From Phytophthora quininea (Eukaryota > Oomycota > Peronosporomycetes > Peronosporales > Peronosporaceae): a stretch of DNA of 64,000 bases. Under the pieces are notes generated by a model. It was not told where the DNA came from. It saw nothing but the letters and a program-made list of their open reading frames with translations, and ran no database searches. Position 1 is the first letter of the stretch. The number at the start of each line of letters is the position of its first letter. Location of the stretch: NCBI GenBank assembly GCA_011947345.1, contig JAAVTG010000565.1, positions 124,001-188,000 of the forward strand, given 5' to 3'. Shown in pieces: positions 11,004-22,473 of this stretch. The translations under genes and the position numbers were made by a program.

Positions 11004-13869
11004 CTACTCCTGACAGTATTTCTGCCGCTTCGGAGGACTGTGATCTTCGTTGGTTGGGTTTGAGCCGTCGACTGATTCGGTGCCTCGCTTATTGTCATAG
11101 TAGGTCTTATTCCCACCGCCACCAATGTGTCCAGGTGCAGCCACAAGGCCATGATAGGCGGCTCTTGTCAAAGTCTCGTCCGACGCCGCTTTCGAGTGAC
11201 GATAGTTTCCCCGCACAACTATTTCTCCAGTTCTCGACGACGTTGCAGATCGCCGTCTACGATTCTCATTGGGTCCCACAAATCCTCCGTTTTTGTAGCC
11301 AATGCCGAAGCTATCTCTTCATCAAGAAAAGAGAACGCATCGCAACCAGCTGATCGGAAGCAAAATGTAAACACAGTCGTCGACGGCGCTGTGCAGTAGA
11401 CGAACCGGTAGTGACTGTTGTAACTACGCCTCACGTCCAAGTGGATGCCAATAATTTCGTTCACTGCCATCAAGCTCAAAGGATTTGAACATCTTTTCTC
11501 GGTTGGTGCCTTCGTAGTGGTCTTTGGGCCAAGCACAATCAATGGATCCATGTTCGTCATAGCAGAATCCGGAAACGCACTGGTGTCGCTAGGATTCCAA
11601 ATTTTCACCAAAATCATCGACACTGCCACTATTTCCTCTGTAGACTGAGACTGCGCTCCACTCTCCGTCTTCTGTGGCTTCCGAAATACCTGGATCAGCA
11701 GGTCAACTCCATTTCGTCCGTGGGGAAATGCCCGCAGCCCTAGCAAATACCAAAGCGTATCCTCGTTCGGCTCAAGCTGCAGCTGCACAAAATGCGTAAA
11801 CCCCATTTGCCACCCACTCCACCGCTTTCGCCACTCCGTATATGCAGCCTTATCAATGTCCGAGGCAGCGCCCATGTTCTTGGTAAGAACTGTCATATTC
11901 TCACCACCTTCGAGGACTCTCAAGAACGCATCCACAGACACGAATCGTCCCGTCAGCCGATCATCAGAGTATCGTTCGTCCCCCATCGCGCACTTGTCTA
12001 TTGCCAAAAGCATTAAAATGCGGGTAACCACTTCGCCCGCTTCTCCAGTAACAATCGACTCGTCCAGCATCAACTTCTTTAGCTGCGGAAGCATGTATCT
12101 GGAGAGAGCTCTGTCGACGGCGTACCACACTTTCATCGCACCCAACGCTAGCATTGGGTCCGACGCGTAGCTGCTCACTAGCCGTCGTGTTCGTAGTTAA
12201 CGTACGCCAGAATCGCCATAAAGTCTGCAATGGATCGAGACGCCAATGTTGATGTCACACGTGGACGCACGCCGATCCGACACAGCATCGCCGCAACCCC
12301 AAACATGGTGCTCGCATGGTAAGCTTTATCCTGGGAGCATTCCCAAGTAACAGTTTAGTTGCTGCGAGGTTAACCACGTCGACCCCACCTGTGCTCGCAT
12401 ATCTACTAGACCACATCGGGCGGCCCATTCTCGTCAGAGCTTCCCAAGCCGATCCATGACTCTCGGTCGCAACGAACTTGTACATGGTGATCTCGTCACT
12501 CCATCTGTTCTTCGCTTGATCCGTCGCATTTTCATTCTTTGAGCCATCGCCATCAATCTTGGCGTCGTGGCAGAACTTCTTCCAGTGAACATCCATCGTG
12601 TGCGTCAGTACAAAGGGCGGGAAAGACCCCAAGCTACTACCACCTTCATCGTTGCGGGAGGAGTGGTCAACGGATAACGGCACCACTAGCTTGTTCGCCC
12701 CGTATCCCCGAAAAGGCGGGTGTTCAATACTCGCAGAGATTGTATCAATCAGAACACAAAGCAGTCCACCAGATACCCTTCGACTGTTGATACCCTTGTT
12801 GACGGAAACGAGAGCGCGGAGCAATATCTGGAAGTAACGCAGACCTCCGTTCTCCTGCGCAAGGAGAGTCCTCGCTTCGTCAATGATCAACACCACCAGT
12901 TTTTCGTTCGGGTCTTTCGGTCCGGGCCTGGGACTTGACGGCTTTGTCTCGCTGCTTGCTGCCACGACTTGTTTCTTCAACTTGTTCACGATAGCCACGT
13001 CAGCTTTCGAGTCTGTGAACAGTCCGTTCCACTCGGCCTGGATGGTGCTCCAATGCGCGATCGCGTGGCGGTAAATCAGCTCCAAGCGACCTTCGATCAA
13101 CTTCACCGTGGAATTATCTGCAAACAACCATCCACGCAGCTCCTTAGTCGCCACTGGGAATCTCGTCGAGTCGTGTAGGCGCTGGTATGTGTACAGCACC
13201 TTCATATTCGCGTCGGCTTTTTGTGCTTTCGCCAGCTCGTACAGCATTCGACTCTTGCCGAAACCAGAGCTCTGGACGAACGACACATACGGCGCCTTGT
13301 ACAATCTGGGGCTGTACAGCCCCAGCACCGCCGCAGATACTCCTAGAAATCTAAATGAGCCTTCCCAACGTATTCGGTCTCTGTGAATGCGACCCGGAGT
13401 CGCTTCATCTGTTCCGAAGATAATGTTACGTAATGAATATCGTCTGGTAGAAATCTCTTGACGGCTTCGGTTGCGACAACCTCCGCCACTTTCTTGGCAA
13501 GCTCGACAGACACCGAACACGGTTCATATAGTGTTTCGATCAGGTCTTCAAGACTTAAACGGAGATTCTTCAACCTCTGATCCCAGTGCTTTTTAGCCCT
13601 GCTTTCAGCCAACACCTTCGCAGCTTCCGTTGGCTCCTCCTTGATGTGCGTGGTCGCGTTCGATTCTCGCTGGGCCAACACGCTACCGTTCTTGAACTGA
13701 GATGCCAACAGCTCCAGCACCCTGTCGCTCACGAACTGGGTGAGTTCTGCAATCTTCGCTTGGTTGTTCTGTGTCGGACACAAGCAAAAGAGTTGGCGTT
13801 AGTATGGAGTAGCTGGGCGCGTTAGACCCTCGTGCATCTGGGCTTGCCTGGCACCCTAGCGATCTCCAT
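11004..13869 (-). CDS. NTPase-REase protein of the Crinkler/RHS type, copy A
   Basis: A protein of about 930 residues. It has an N-terminal region, then a P-loop NTPase with Walker A QSSGFGKSRM near 13250-13275 and Walker B VVLIIDEAR near 12880, then a C-terminal domain with NGVDLLIQVF ... ILVKIW near 11600-11720, which fits a PD-(D/E)xK nuclease fold, and a basic tail (PPKRQK) that may be a nuclear signal. Proposed start is ATG 13869, with a 14-codon exon 1 (13869-13828) and a 59-nt intron (13827-13769) that has a TACTAAC branch site. Frame breaks near 13355, 12320, 12180 and 11220 are single-base. Family members are known as host-directed or intragenomic-conflict effectors; which applies here is inference. 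Confidence 0.7.
11745..13845. repeat. Left arm of 2.1-kb inverted repeat
   Basis: This stretch is the reverse complement of 15101-17212 with only scattered base differences. It covers exon 1, the intron, the N-terminal region and the NTPase domain of the Crinkler/RHS-type gene. Homology drops abruptly at 11745, at the start of the nuclease domain. Confidence 0.85.
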
Positions 13870-14600
13870 TGCGAGGTAGATATGGTGCGCTTTCTCCTTT
13901 TCTCCTCGTAAAGATTTTTGAGGAATGAGGACAGGAAGGCAAATCGACTTGATGGAGACAGACATACTTCGGTAGTCGGGAAACGTCGATAAAAATCCAA
14001 GAGGCTATCGAATATACAGGCTGTCGCTATGACGAGCTGGCAGACCACTGCATATTTAAACTCCAAGCACTTGATTACCGTAATAGACCGAGTTTCTCCG
14101 CTATGCCTTTTAGAGTTCCACCACAACTTATACTCCAAGCCTATGTAGGCAAATAGCCGCATTTGTTGCGTAGCTCTCCTCGCACGCATTCACAAGGGCC
14201 GCCTGGTGGACGTCGGAGGCTGCGCGATGCTTCGGAAGTAGATCAGGAAGAAGATCGGACATCGTCACTTGCCATAACTTCTTCCTGATTCGGGGATTGG
14301 CGAGCTGTATGTGCCACCGGTACACCGATAAGAAGCGGTGTTCAGCGAAGAGACGATGATCTTCTTTGGCCGTTGCACTGCCACTTTATGGTTCTCTTCA
14401 GCAACGAACTCCTTCACCATCGATTCCATCACCCCTTGTTTGGTGTCTGTTAGGCCAGCTCAAAATTGTACATTTCCGCTCCAGCACTGCTCGCCAACTA
14501 TGTGCATGACACCTGCAGTACTTACTCCACACCGTGCTGAATGCCGCACGACTCCTTCACTGCTAATAAAACGCCATGAGACTCGAATCCGTGACCACCG

Positions 14601-14693
<93 letters not shown>

Positions 14694-15092
14694 TTCTTCA
14701 TCAACTCAAACGTGAGCGGTAGCACCTTGGTCGTAGAGAACAAGTCCTATGTCGTCATTCCATAACAGCAGCAAGTTTCCAAACAATGGGAATTCACTCA
14801 GTATTCCAATTGAGTCTAGCAGCCAAACTCAACAACAGTTTGGTGCAGTGCTCGCCCCGCCGACGGGCCGTGGCTTGCGAGTGGCAGCTGGTGATCGACT
14901 CGTCGACCACTCGACAGCACACAGTTCAAACTACATCAGACAACACGGTTGGTATCGGTATTATATCAAGTCGACTGGGTATGGGGCCATACGGTGCGCA
15001 GCGCAGAAAATGCTCCTTAGCTGCCATCATTCATCAGAATTTTAGTTATTTTATCAGAAATAGTGCCTGCGAAAAATATAACGCAATTTGCA
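13870..15092. other. Spacer of the inverted repeat, no supported gene
   Basis: About 1.2 kb between the arms. A minus-strand reading near 14325-14128 (VYRWHIQLANPRIRKKLWQV) looks protein-like but has no recognised domain. The spacer contains the (CT)44 microsatellite. Confidence 0.5.
14603..14690. repeat. (CT)44 microsatellite
   Basis: Uninterrupted CT dinucleotide run of 88 bp. It creates artificial Leu-Ser and Arg-Glu repeat ORFs on the two strands, which are not real genes. Confidence 0.98.
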
Positions 15093-15100
15093 ATGGGGGC

Positions 15101-17212
15101 ACCCAGGTGCACGAGGGTCTAACGCGCCCAGCTACTCCGTACTAACGCCAACTCTTTTGCTTGTGTCCGACACAGAACAACCAAGCGAAGATTGCAGAAC
15201 TCACCCAGTTCGTGAGCGACAGGGTGCTGGAGCTGTTGGCATCTCAGTTCAAGAACGGTAGCGTGTTGGCCCAGCGAGAATCGAACGCGACCACGCACAT
15301 CAAGGAGGAGCCAACGGAAGCTGCGAAGGTGTTGGCTGAAAGCAGGGCTAAAAAGCACTGGGATCAGAGGTTGAAGAATCTCCGTTTAAGTCTTGAAGAC
15401 CTGATCGAAACACTATATGAACCGTGTTCGGTGTCTGTCGAGCTTGCCAAGAAAGTGGCGGAGGTTGTCGCAACCGAAGCCGTCAAGAGATTTCTACCAG
15501 ACGATATTCATTACGTAACATTATCTTCGGAACAGATGAAGCGACTCCGGGTCGCATTCACAGAGACCGAATACGTTGGGAAGGCTCATTTAGATTTCTA
15601 GGAGTATCTGCGGCGGTGCTGGGGGCTGTACAGCCCCAGATTGTACAAGGCGCCGTATGTGTCGTTCGTCCAGAGCTCTGGTTTCGGCAAGAGTCGAATG
15701 CTGTACGAGCTGGCGAAAGCACAAAAGCCGACACGAATATGAAGGTGCTGTACACATGCCAGCGCCTACACGACTCGACGAGATTCCCAGTGGCGACTAA
15801 GGAGCTGCGTGGATGGTTGTTTGCAGATAATTCCACGGTGAAGTTGATCGAAGGTCGCTTGGAGCTGATTTACCGCCACGCGATCGCGCATTGGAGCACC
15901 ATCCAGGCCGAGTGGAACGGACTGTTCACAGACTCGAAAGCTGACGTGGCTATCGTGAACAAGTTGAAGAAACAAGTCGTGGCAGCAAGCAGCGAGACAA
16001 AGCCGTCAAGTCCCAGGCCCGGACCGAAAGACCCGAACGAAAAACTGGTGGTGTTGATCATTGACGAAGCGAGGACTCTCCTTGCGCAGGAGAACGGAGG
16101 TCTGCGTTACTTCCAGATATTGCTCCGCGCTCTCGTTTCCGTCAACAAGGGTATCAACAGTCGAAGGGTATCTGGTGGACTGCTTTGTGTTCTGATTGAT
16201 ACAATCTCTGCGAGTATTGAACACCCGCCTTTTCGGGGATACGGGGCGAACAAGCTAGTGGTGCCGTTATCCGTTGACCACTCCTCCCGCAACGATGAAG
16301 GTGGTAGTAGCTTGGGGTCTTTCCCGCCCTTTGTACTGACGCACACGATGGATGTTCACTGGAAGAAGTTCTGCCACGACGCCAAGATTGATGGCGATGG
16401 CTCAAAGAATGAAAATGCGACGGATCAAGCGAAGAACAGATGGAGTGACGAGATCACCATGTACAAGTTCGTTGCGACCGAGAGTCATGGATCGGCTTGG
16501 GAAGCTCTGACGAGAATGGGCCGCCCGATGTGGTCTAGTAGATATGCGAGCACAGGTGGGGTCGACGTGGTTAACCTCGCAGCAACTAAACTGTTACTTG
16601 GGAATGCTCCCCAGGATAAAGCTTACCATGCGAGCACCATGTTTGGGGTTGCGGCGATGCTGTGTCGGATCGGCGTGCGTCCACGTGTGACATCAACATT
16701 GGCGTCTCGATCCATTGCAGACTTTATGGCGATTCTGGCGTACGTTAACTACGAACACGACGGCTAGTGAGCAGCTACGCGTCGGACCCAATGCTAGCGT
16801 TGGGTGCGATGAAAGTGTGGTACGCCGTCGACAGAGCTCTCTCCAGATACATGCTTCCGCAGCTAAAGAAGTTAATGCTGGACGAGTCGATTGTTACTGG
16901 AGAAGCGGGCGAAGTGGTTGCCCGCATTTTAATGCTTTTGGCAATAGACAAGTGCGCGATGGGGGACGAACGATACTCTGATGATCGGCTGACGGGACGA
17001 TTCGTGTCTGTGGATGCGTTCTTGAGAGTCCTCGAAGGTGGTGAGAATATGACAGTTCTTACCAAGAACATGGGCGCTGCCTCGGACATTGATAAGGCTG
17101 CATATACGGAGTGGCGAAAGCGGTGGAGTGGGTGGCAAATGGGGTTTACGCATTTTGTGCAGCTGCAGCTTGAGCCGAACGAGGATACGCTTTGGTATTT
17201 GCTAGGGCTGCG
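15101..17212. repeat. Right arm of 2.1-kb inverted repeat
   Basis: Reverse complement of 11745-13845. Differences include single-base run-length changes (G4/G5, A5/A4, C3/C4) and a few substitutions. The similarity ends at about 17212 inside the reading frame. Confidence 0.85.
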
Positions 17213-17790
17213 GCTGCTTTCCCGCGGAACCACAACGGAGCTGACCTTTGATTCCTATGTTCCGGAAGACTGAGTCGACGGTGGACGTGTCGGTGGCCCT
17301 AATCCAGGTCAAAAATCTTTTTTTTCGGGACAACGGATTCGCTACGGCTGCTTTTACAAAGCTGTGGCCGTCGTTCGTTTTCAAATCAACGAAAGCAACA
17401 AGAGAAGTGAACACCCTGAAATTTAAGAAGCCTCTTGGGATCCTGCCGATATACATGAATGTGCGCCAGAACAATGACAAGCGAGCTCGATTCGTCTATT
17501 ACACCGGATTGCCTTCCCAACGAACGCAGCATTCAACTTCCCAGAGGACGACGAAACAAATGTTTACATTTTGCTTTCGCTCGTTACAGGAGGCGTTTCC
17601 GTTTCTCCATTCTGGAGTGGGTGATTGGCTCGCCAGCATATCAGACCCGCTGTACAACCTAGGGATGGTTTTGGATTTGAAGAGTAAAGAATGCTCAAAA
17701 CATTCTAAAATATTTTTCAGAGTTCAGAAGTGTACAAAAGTCCTAATCTTTAGTTTACTATACAAGCTTGTCATTGAAGAAAAGATCGCC

Positions 17791-20168
17791 ATGGTGCAAG
17801 CTGTGACAGATGATGGCGCGCCACCACGCGCTCCTAAAACTTCATCGAGTCCCATGCCAGCAGCATCGCCGACTCTGCCTGCGGCGTCAGTACCTGTACC
17901 CCCTCGTATCCTCGAGCCTGGGGCCACTGCGTTTCGATCACCGTCTGGGCTTCCGACGAGACGGTCATCTCGCTACAGTCCATATCGCTCCGGGGCGTCC
18001 TACGCAAGCCCTTCTCGGCAGCTTTCAAGACCATCTGCACGTCAAGTCGACATCTCGACACAGCCGACACCTTCCCCGACTCGCCGACGACACGCTACAA
18101 CTTCTCGCAGAACATCCCCTGCCAAAATGGGACGGCCGTGTGAGGATATTTGGAAGCACTACACCATAGAACGAGAAAATGGGAAGAAGCATGGCCGCTG
18201 TAACTACTGTGGAAAGCTGCTGAAAAACGGGAAGCCAGGTGGTAATCTGTTGAGGTACCTAATCCAGCCCAAGAAGTGTCCTCGCGTTCCTTCAGACGTA
18301 AAGGCTTCACTACAACCGTCGGATCCGTCAACTGCTGCTTCAACACATGGGATGTCAGCGCCACCTGCAACCAGCAACATGAGCCAAGATGTATTCGAAA
18401 TGGCATTAGCACGAGCATTCTTTGTCTGCGCTTTACCGTTCATTCTTGTCGAAGCTCCGGTATTTCAAGAATTTATGGCCATGGTGGCTCCAACAATGAA
18501 GTTACCGTCTCGCCACAAGCTTGGTGATGTCCTGTTGAAGCGTGTTCGTGATGAGCTTCATCACAACCACGTTATCAAAATGATAAATAAGCACAAGCAC
18601 GTATCTCTTGTCACGGATGGATGGACGGTCACTAATAGCTCCAGCATTATCAATTTTATGGTGGTCGTCCCGGGAATGCAATCGATGTTCTGGTCATCCT
18701 GGTCTACAAAGTCAGAACAGCACACTGCAGATTATATCGGTGGAGAAATTGAAAAAGTGATCAATGAAATTGAAAGTGAAACCACAGCGCGTGTGGCTTC
18801 TGTTGTAACTGACAATGCCAGTAACATGAGGAGTGCAACAAGTGGTATACATGCCAGACGCCAGAATGTGATAAATGGTGGCTGCGCTGCTCATGTACTT
18901 AACTTACTTATGCAAAATGTGTGTCAATTCTCAGCAATTAAGGAGGTGCATTCGAGGGCCGTCGTTGTTACGCGTTTTGTTCGAGATCACCTAGCGCTAC
19001 TTGACGAGTTTAAGCGTTTACAAAGTTGCGTACGAAGTACTGGTGTGCAGGCCCGTAATCTTGCTCTCCCTGTACCAACGCGTTGGTATTCGGTGTTCAA
19101 TTGCATGCGAACTGTGTTAGGAAACCAAGAGCTCCTCAAAAGCTTTTTACGAGTCCGGACTATGAATTCTTTCGCGATCGCTACCGTGGAACGGAGAAAC
19201 GGCGAAAACGACTCGCCTATATAACAGAGCTGGTTCGTGACGATAACTTTTGAAATAATCTTCGAGCAATTGTTCGACTGCTAGAACCGATCATTAATGC
19301 GCTTCGGCATTTGGAAGCCGGTAATATGTACATATCGGGAGTATACAAGTGGTTTAGATGGCTTATCTTTCATCCAGTATACGGTGTTACATCACCTGAG
19401 CAAGAAGTGGGGCCATCTCCAGCTGTGCAACCAGCAAACTCTGGTGCTACTTCCGCTGTTAACGCAGTACGGGGTCATCAAGAAGGAATGGAGCTGCTTA
19501 GTGATACGGCTGATCGTCTTAGTGTTAATGACTCCGCTGAAATTACCAAGATACCTTACCAGAAGATGAGAGTCTACAAGTACGAGGAGTGTACAAAAAG
19601 CTCACTTCACTTCCACTTGTAGAGCTCGAAGCTTTCATTCGTGAAAACATTAGGAAGCGCTGGACATATGTTCACACAAATGCAATGGGTATCGCTTTCA
19701 TGCTTATTCCAACTACGGATCTTGATGATTTTGTTGGCTCCGACGATAGCAATGTGGACAAACAAACTCGCGAAATGGCGAAGGAATGCGGCTTCACAGC
19801 TATTTCAAACGACGCTTATCTTACCGTAGAAATTTTAAAGTTCAAAAGCGAGAAACGTACTGGTGGGGCAGCCCAACGGGAATGTACGCTGAATCGGCCC
19901 CGCAAGATTACTGGAGCGCCATGAGTAGCACAAAGTATCCTATTCTCCAAAAATAGCAGCTATTGTCTTCGCCATCCCAACGTCGTCAGCAGCGAGTGAG
20001 AGGGCATGGAGTATATTCGACCACATTCACACAAAGAGGAGAAACAGACTTTCTGTTGGAAAGGTCGAGATGCTAGCCTATATCTACATCAATTATGGCA
20101 CAATTTCGCCAGATGAAATCGACCTCGCGCGCCATCAGTCACGCCCTAAGAGTGTAGAAGAGGACTAA
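17791..20168 (+). pseudogene. hAT transposase with BED-like finger and DUF659, frameshifted
   Basis: Starts at ATG 17791 after a Ser/Pro-rich leader. A BED-type zinc-finger-like segment (CNYCGKLLKNG) lies near 18200, then a DUF659/RNase H-like catalytic region (VTDGWTVTNSSSIINF, VVTDNASNM) near 18615-18840. The first frame ends at 19224. The remainder continues in other frames to the hAT dimerisation region (SSAASERAWSIFDHIHTKRR, near 19990-20040) and a stop at 20166-20168. The frame breaks may be real or base-call errors. Normal role: cut-and-paste transposition of its own element. Confidence 0.85.
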
Positions 20169-20429
20169 TTATTTTTGCTTTCAGCGTTAAGCAAAATTTC
20201 TTCCAATACTCCATAGTTTTGCGCACCTCACCTCCTTTGCTACCCGATCACCATGAGTACTAGTACGACACAACACATGATATCCATGGTTTGCCACGAA
20301 CGCACAGGGGTAAGACCGTACAGCGACTGGTGCCGATGAGGCGTACAGAATGAGGTACTCGACGCTCGCGAACGCTTAGTCAAGGCGTCACGGCCTTCCA
20401 GCACCAGGTCCACCGCCGACGTCAACAAA

Positions 20430-21060
20430 CGTCGAAAATGTAACTCATCACCACTTTGTCGTAAATCGCTCCCCGTCGTTCCGCCTCATCCTGGGACAAC
20501 ATCGCGCCGGACTGTGTACTCGTACACAAAGTCGCCCGATGCAATCGGCTCTTGAGCGTACACGCCCCACCCATGGACATCGGAGCTCATCGCGAGTTTT
20601 TCTGTGCTTTTACGGGTCACGCTCATGTTACCGCACCGCGCATGAGCGCCCCACACGGCCGGGCTACTAATAGCGATCGCCACATCACTTGTCCCGCACG
20701 ACAAGCACACGTTCGGATTGCACTCCAGCAATGCCACAAGCACGGGCACTTGTCTGCCCTGCAGCTACCTGGTGCGCACGAGCATTCTTCAGAGCTACAA
20801 CACAGCAGCACGCAACATTGAGTCAGCATCATGCATAGAAACTCTAAGAGCAGCAAGTTCACGGAGACTTGAAAAACAACAGCATTGTTGTCGGTGCAAC
20901 AACGTACAGTCTCGAGAACAGGCACACGCTTTTTCGCACATGTGGTCGCGCTTTATGCACGAGCAGCCAGTCGAGTCGCGCATGCCGCCGTGCATGCACG
21001 GCTTGCACTCGTGGTTCGAGGTGCCTCTGTCTTGCAAGCGATGGTCACGCGTCCTCTGCA
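20430..21060 (-). pseudogene. E(z)-like CXC-SET histone methyltransferase fragment captured in the hAT element
   Basis: On the minus strand two cysteine-rich blocks match the CXC domain of Enhancer-of-zeste proteins: CKPCMHGGMRDSTGCSCIKR with CEKACACSRDC (about 21010-20910), then CSSEECSCAPGSC and CNPNVCLSCG (about 20795-20680). The SET start follows: HGWGVYAQEPIASGDFVYEY (about 20585-20525), then, one frame over, SQDEAERRGAIYDK. Reading is lost near 20440, before the NHS cofactor and catalytic motifs. E(z) proteins methylate histone H3 Lys27; this copy cannot. Confidence 0.75.
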
Positions 21061-22179
21061 CCAGCTCGTGGTTACTTCCTCCAGACCTTTGACTGTGTTT
21101 CCAGCTGCGCTGTTCCCGCTTGGACCTCCCAGCATCTCCTGAGCGAGAATAGCTGTTCGTGCTGCTAGCTTCCTTGTCAAAAACGAGTGGACGGTCACGC
21201 GCGACGCAGACCCTAGCACTGCGAGCGGGTTCGACTCAGTTTTCACCGAGTGATATCGAGTTTTCTCCTTTTGACAACCCTCCTGGCCGTTCTTCAACGC
21301 GGGATAACACCGCCGCCCACAACGGAGCGTTCTGGCTTGGGCTTCAGCCAGGGCTTTGTGCAGCAGCCCAAGACTTCTCACAAAAGAGAGGTCGATCCAG
21401 GTCGCCCACACACAGATCAACTCCGGGGTTGGAAGGATCCAGGTCGGTAGAAACAGTAGCCCACACGCTGAGCCAGTACTTGTGATAGTCTATCACTGAT
21501 AGATCAATTTTCGTAACAAGAAACTAGTCTGCTGCTGGCAGCGGAATCCCATTGATAAATAGAGAGGCGGTTGACGCATCGATCCAATTGCCCTCGATCA
21601 TCGTGTCCGCTGTGTACTGCTCTTGCGAGCCGCATCTTTCATTGCCAGCTCATCAACCACGTCCGCACGCGAGATTAGGACACGCAGATCAACTGAGACG
21701 CCCTCGATGGAGAAACTCGAAGCCTAACTCTTGCCGCTGCGTTCTGCACCTTGCGATACTCACCCTCGGAGATCTGCCAGCGCTGGATCGTGAAATGGAA
21801 TATTCCCTTTGTCAGTTTTAGACACTTTTGCATTTTGAATGGAATTTCGACTGTTTTCCAAAATAGTTTTGAATACTTCTGAAGTGTCCAAACACCATCC
21901 CCAGTACAACCCTGAAATGGTCGTCAAAGCCGATCTGGAGCGTCGACACGAAAAGGAGGAAAATTTACATGATGCTGCGTATCGTCAGACAAAAGCGATG
22001 TCCGACGAAGAACTAGAAAGGTTGGCAGGGTGGGGGTCGTCGATGCCCCAGGACTTAAGTTTGATCCGGACGACGATTGCCCTACGGAGGATGACGATGA
22101 CGTCGTTCCCGAGGTTCCTGAGGTGGATGATCCGGATGCGGGGATCACACGCCCAAGAAAGAAACAGAAGACGACGTAA

Positions 22180-22473
22180 ACGCTTGGTGATTGTTACTCT
22201 AAAGCTCAACAGTTTCAGCTGACCACGCCGCCCATGATGGCGATTGTACTTGTCCTTGGAGCGACAGTTCTGAAGAAGTTGCGAACAATACACTTAATGA
22301 GACTATTATCTCTTAGTGATACATTATTGCTCCTCTTTATAAGAGCTCTGAAGGCTACTACTGCGGACGGATTTGGGCAGATCGTTGGCGAGGCCACGGT
22401 CGAACTGTTATAAGGAACGGCAAGTTGGACATTTATTTCTCTGGACGTATGCAGGACGTGCAACAACTCCCGC
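22180..22473. other. Intergenic gap
   Basis: About 290 bp between the end of copy B and the 3' end of the first receptor kinase. No gene or RNA seen. Confidence 0.6.

Larger units (their letters stand above)
17660..21903 (+). mobile_element. Complete hAT DNA transposon with 8-bp target duplication
   Basis: The element is flanked by GTACAACC at 17652-17659 and again at 21904-21911, an 8-bp direct repeat as expected for hAT insertion. The ends are inverted repeats: TAGGGATGGTTTTGGA on the left, and TGGGGATGGTGTTTGGA as the reverse complement on the right, with weaker similarity for a further 60 bp or so. It contains a decayed transposase and a captured CXC-SET gene fragment on the opposite strand. 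It lies inside the coding frame of the copy B gene, which continues on both sides. Confidence 0.92.
15093..22179 (+). pseudogene. NTPase-REase protein of the Crinkler/RHS type, copy B, split by a hAT element
   Basis: The plus-strand twin of copy A. Proposed exon 1 is 15093-15116 (8 codons), followed by a 59-nt intron (15117-15175) with the same TACTAAC branch site. Walker B (VVLIIDEAR) is near 16045-16072. Walker A is read out of frame because of a G5 run near 15618 and an A4 run near 15722. From 17212 the nuclease domain (QVKN motif near 17310) differs from copy A, so the gene is a chimera. The frame runs to 17659, is interrupted by the hAT element, and resumes at 21904 for about 90 codons with an acidic stretch and a basic RPRKKQK tail, stopping at 22177-22179. 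It is not functional as it stands. Confidence 0.8.

Noticed and set aside
14338..14743. ORFs rich in Leu-Ser or Arg-Glu repeats on both strands
   Set aside because: They come from the (CT)44 microsatellite; no domain and no conservation between the frames.
20795..20907. GT-AG intron inside the captured CXC-SET fragment
   Set aside because: The 113-nt stretch has GT and AG ends, but joining the sides does not keep the cysteine pattern in frame.
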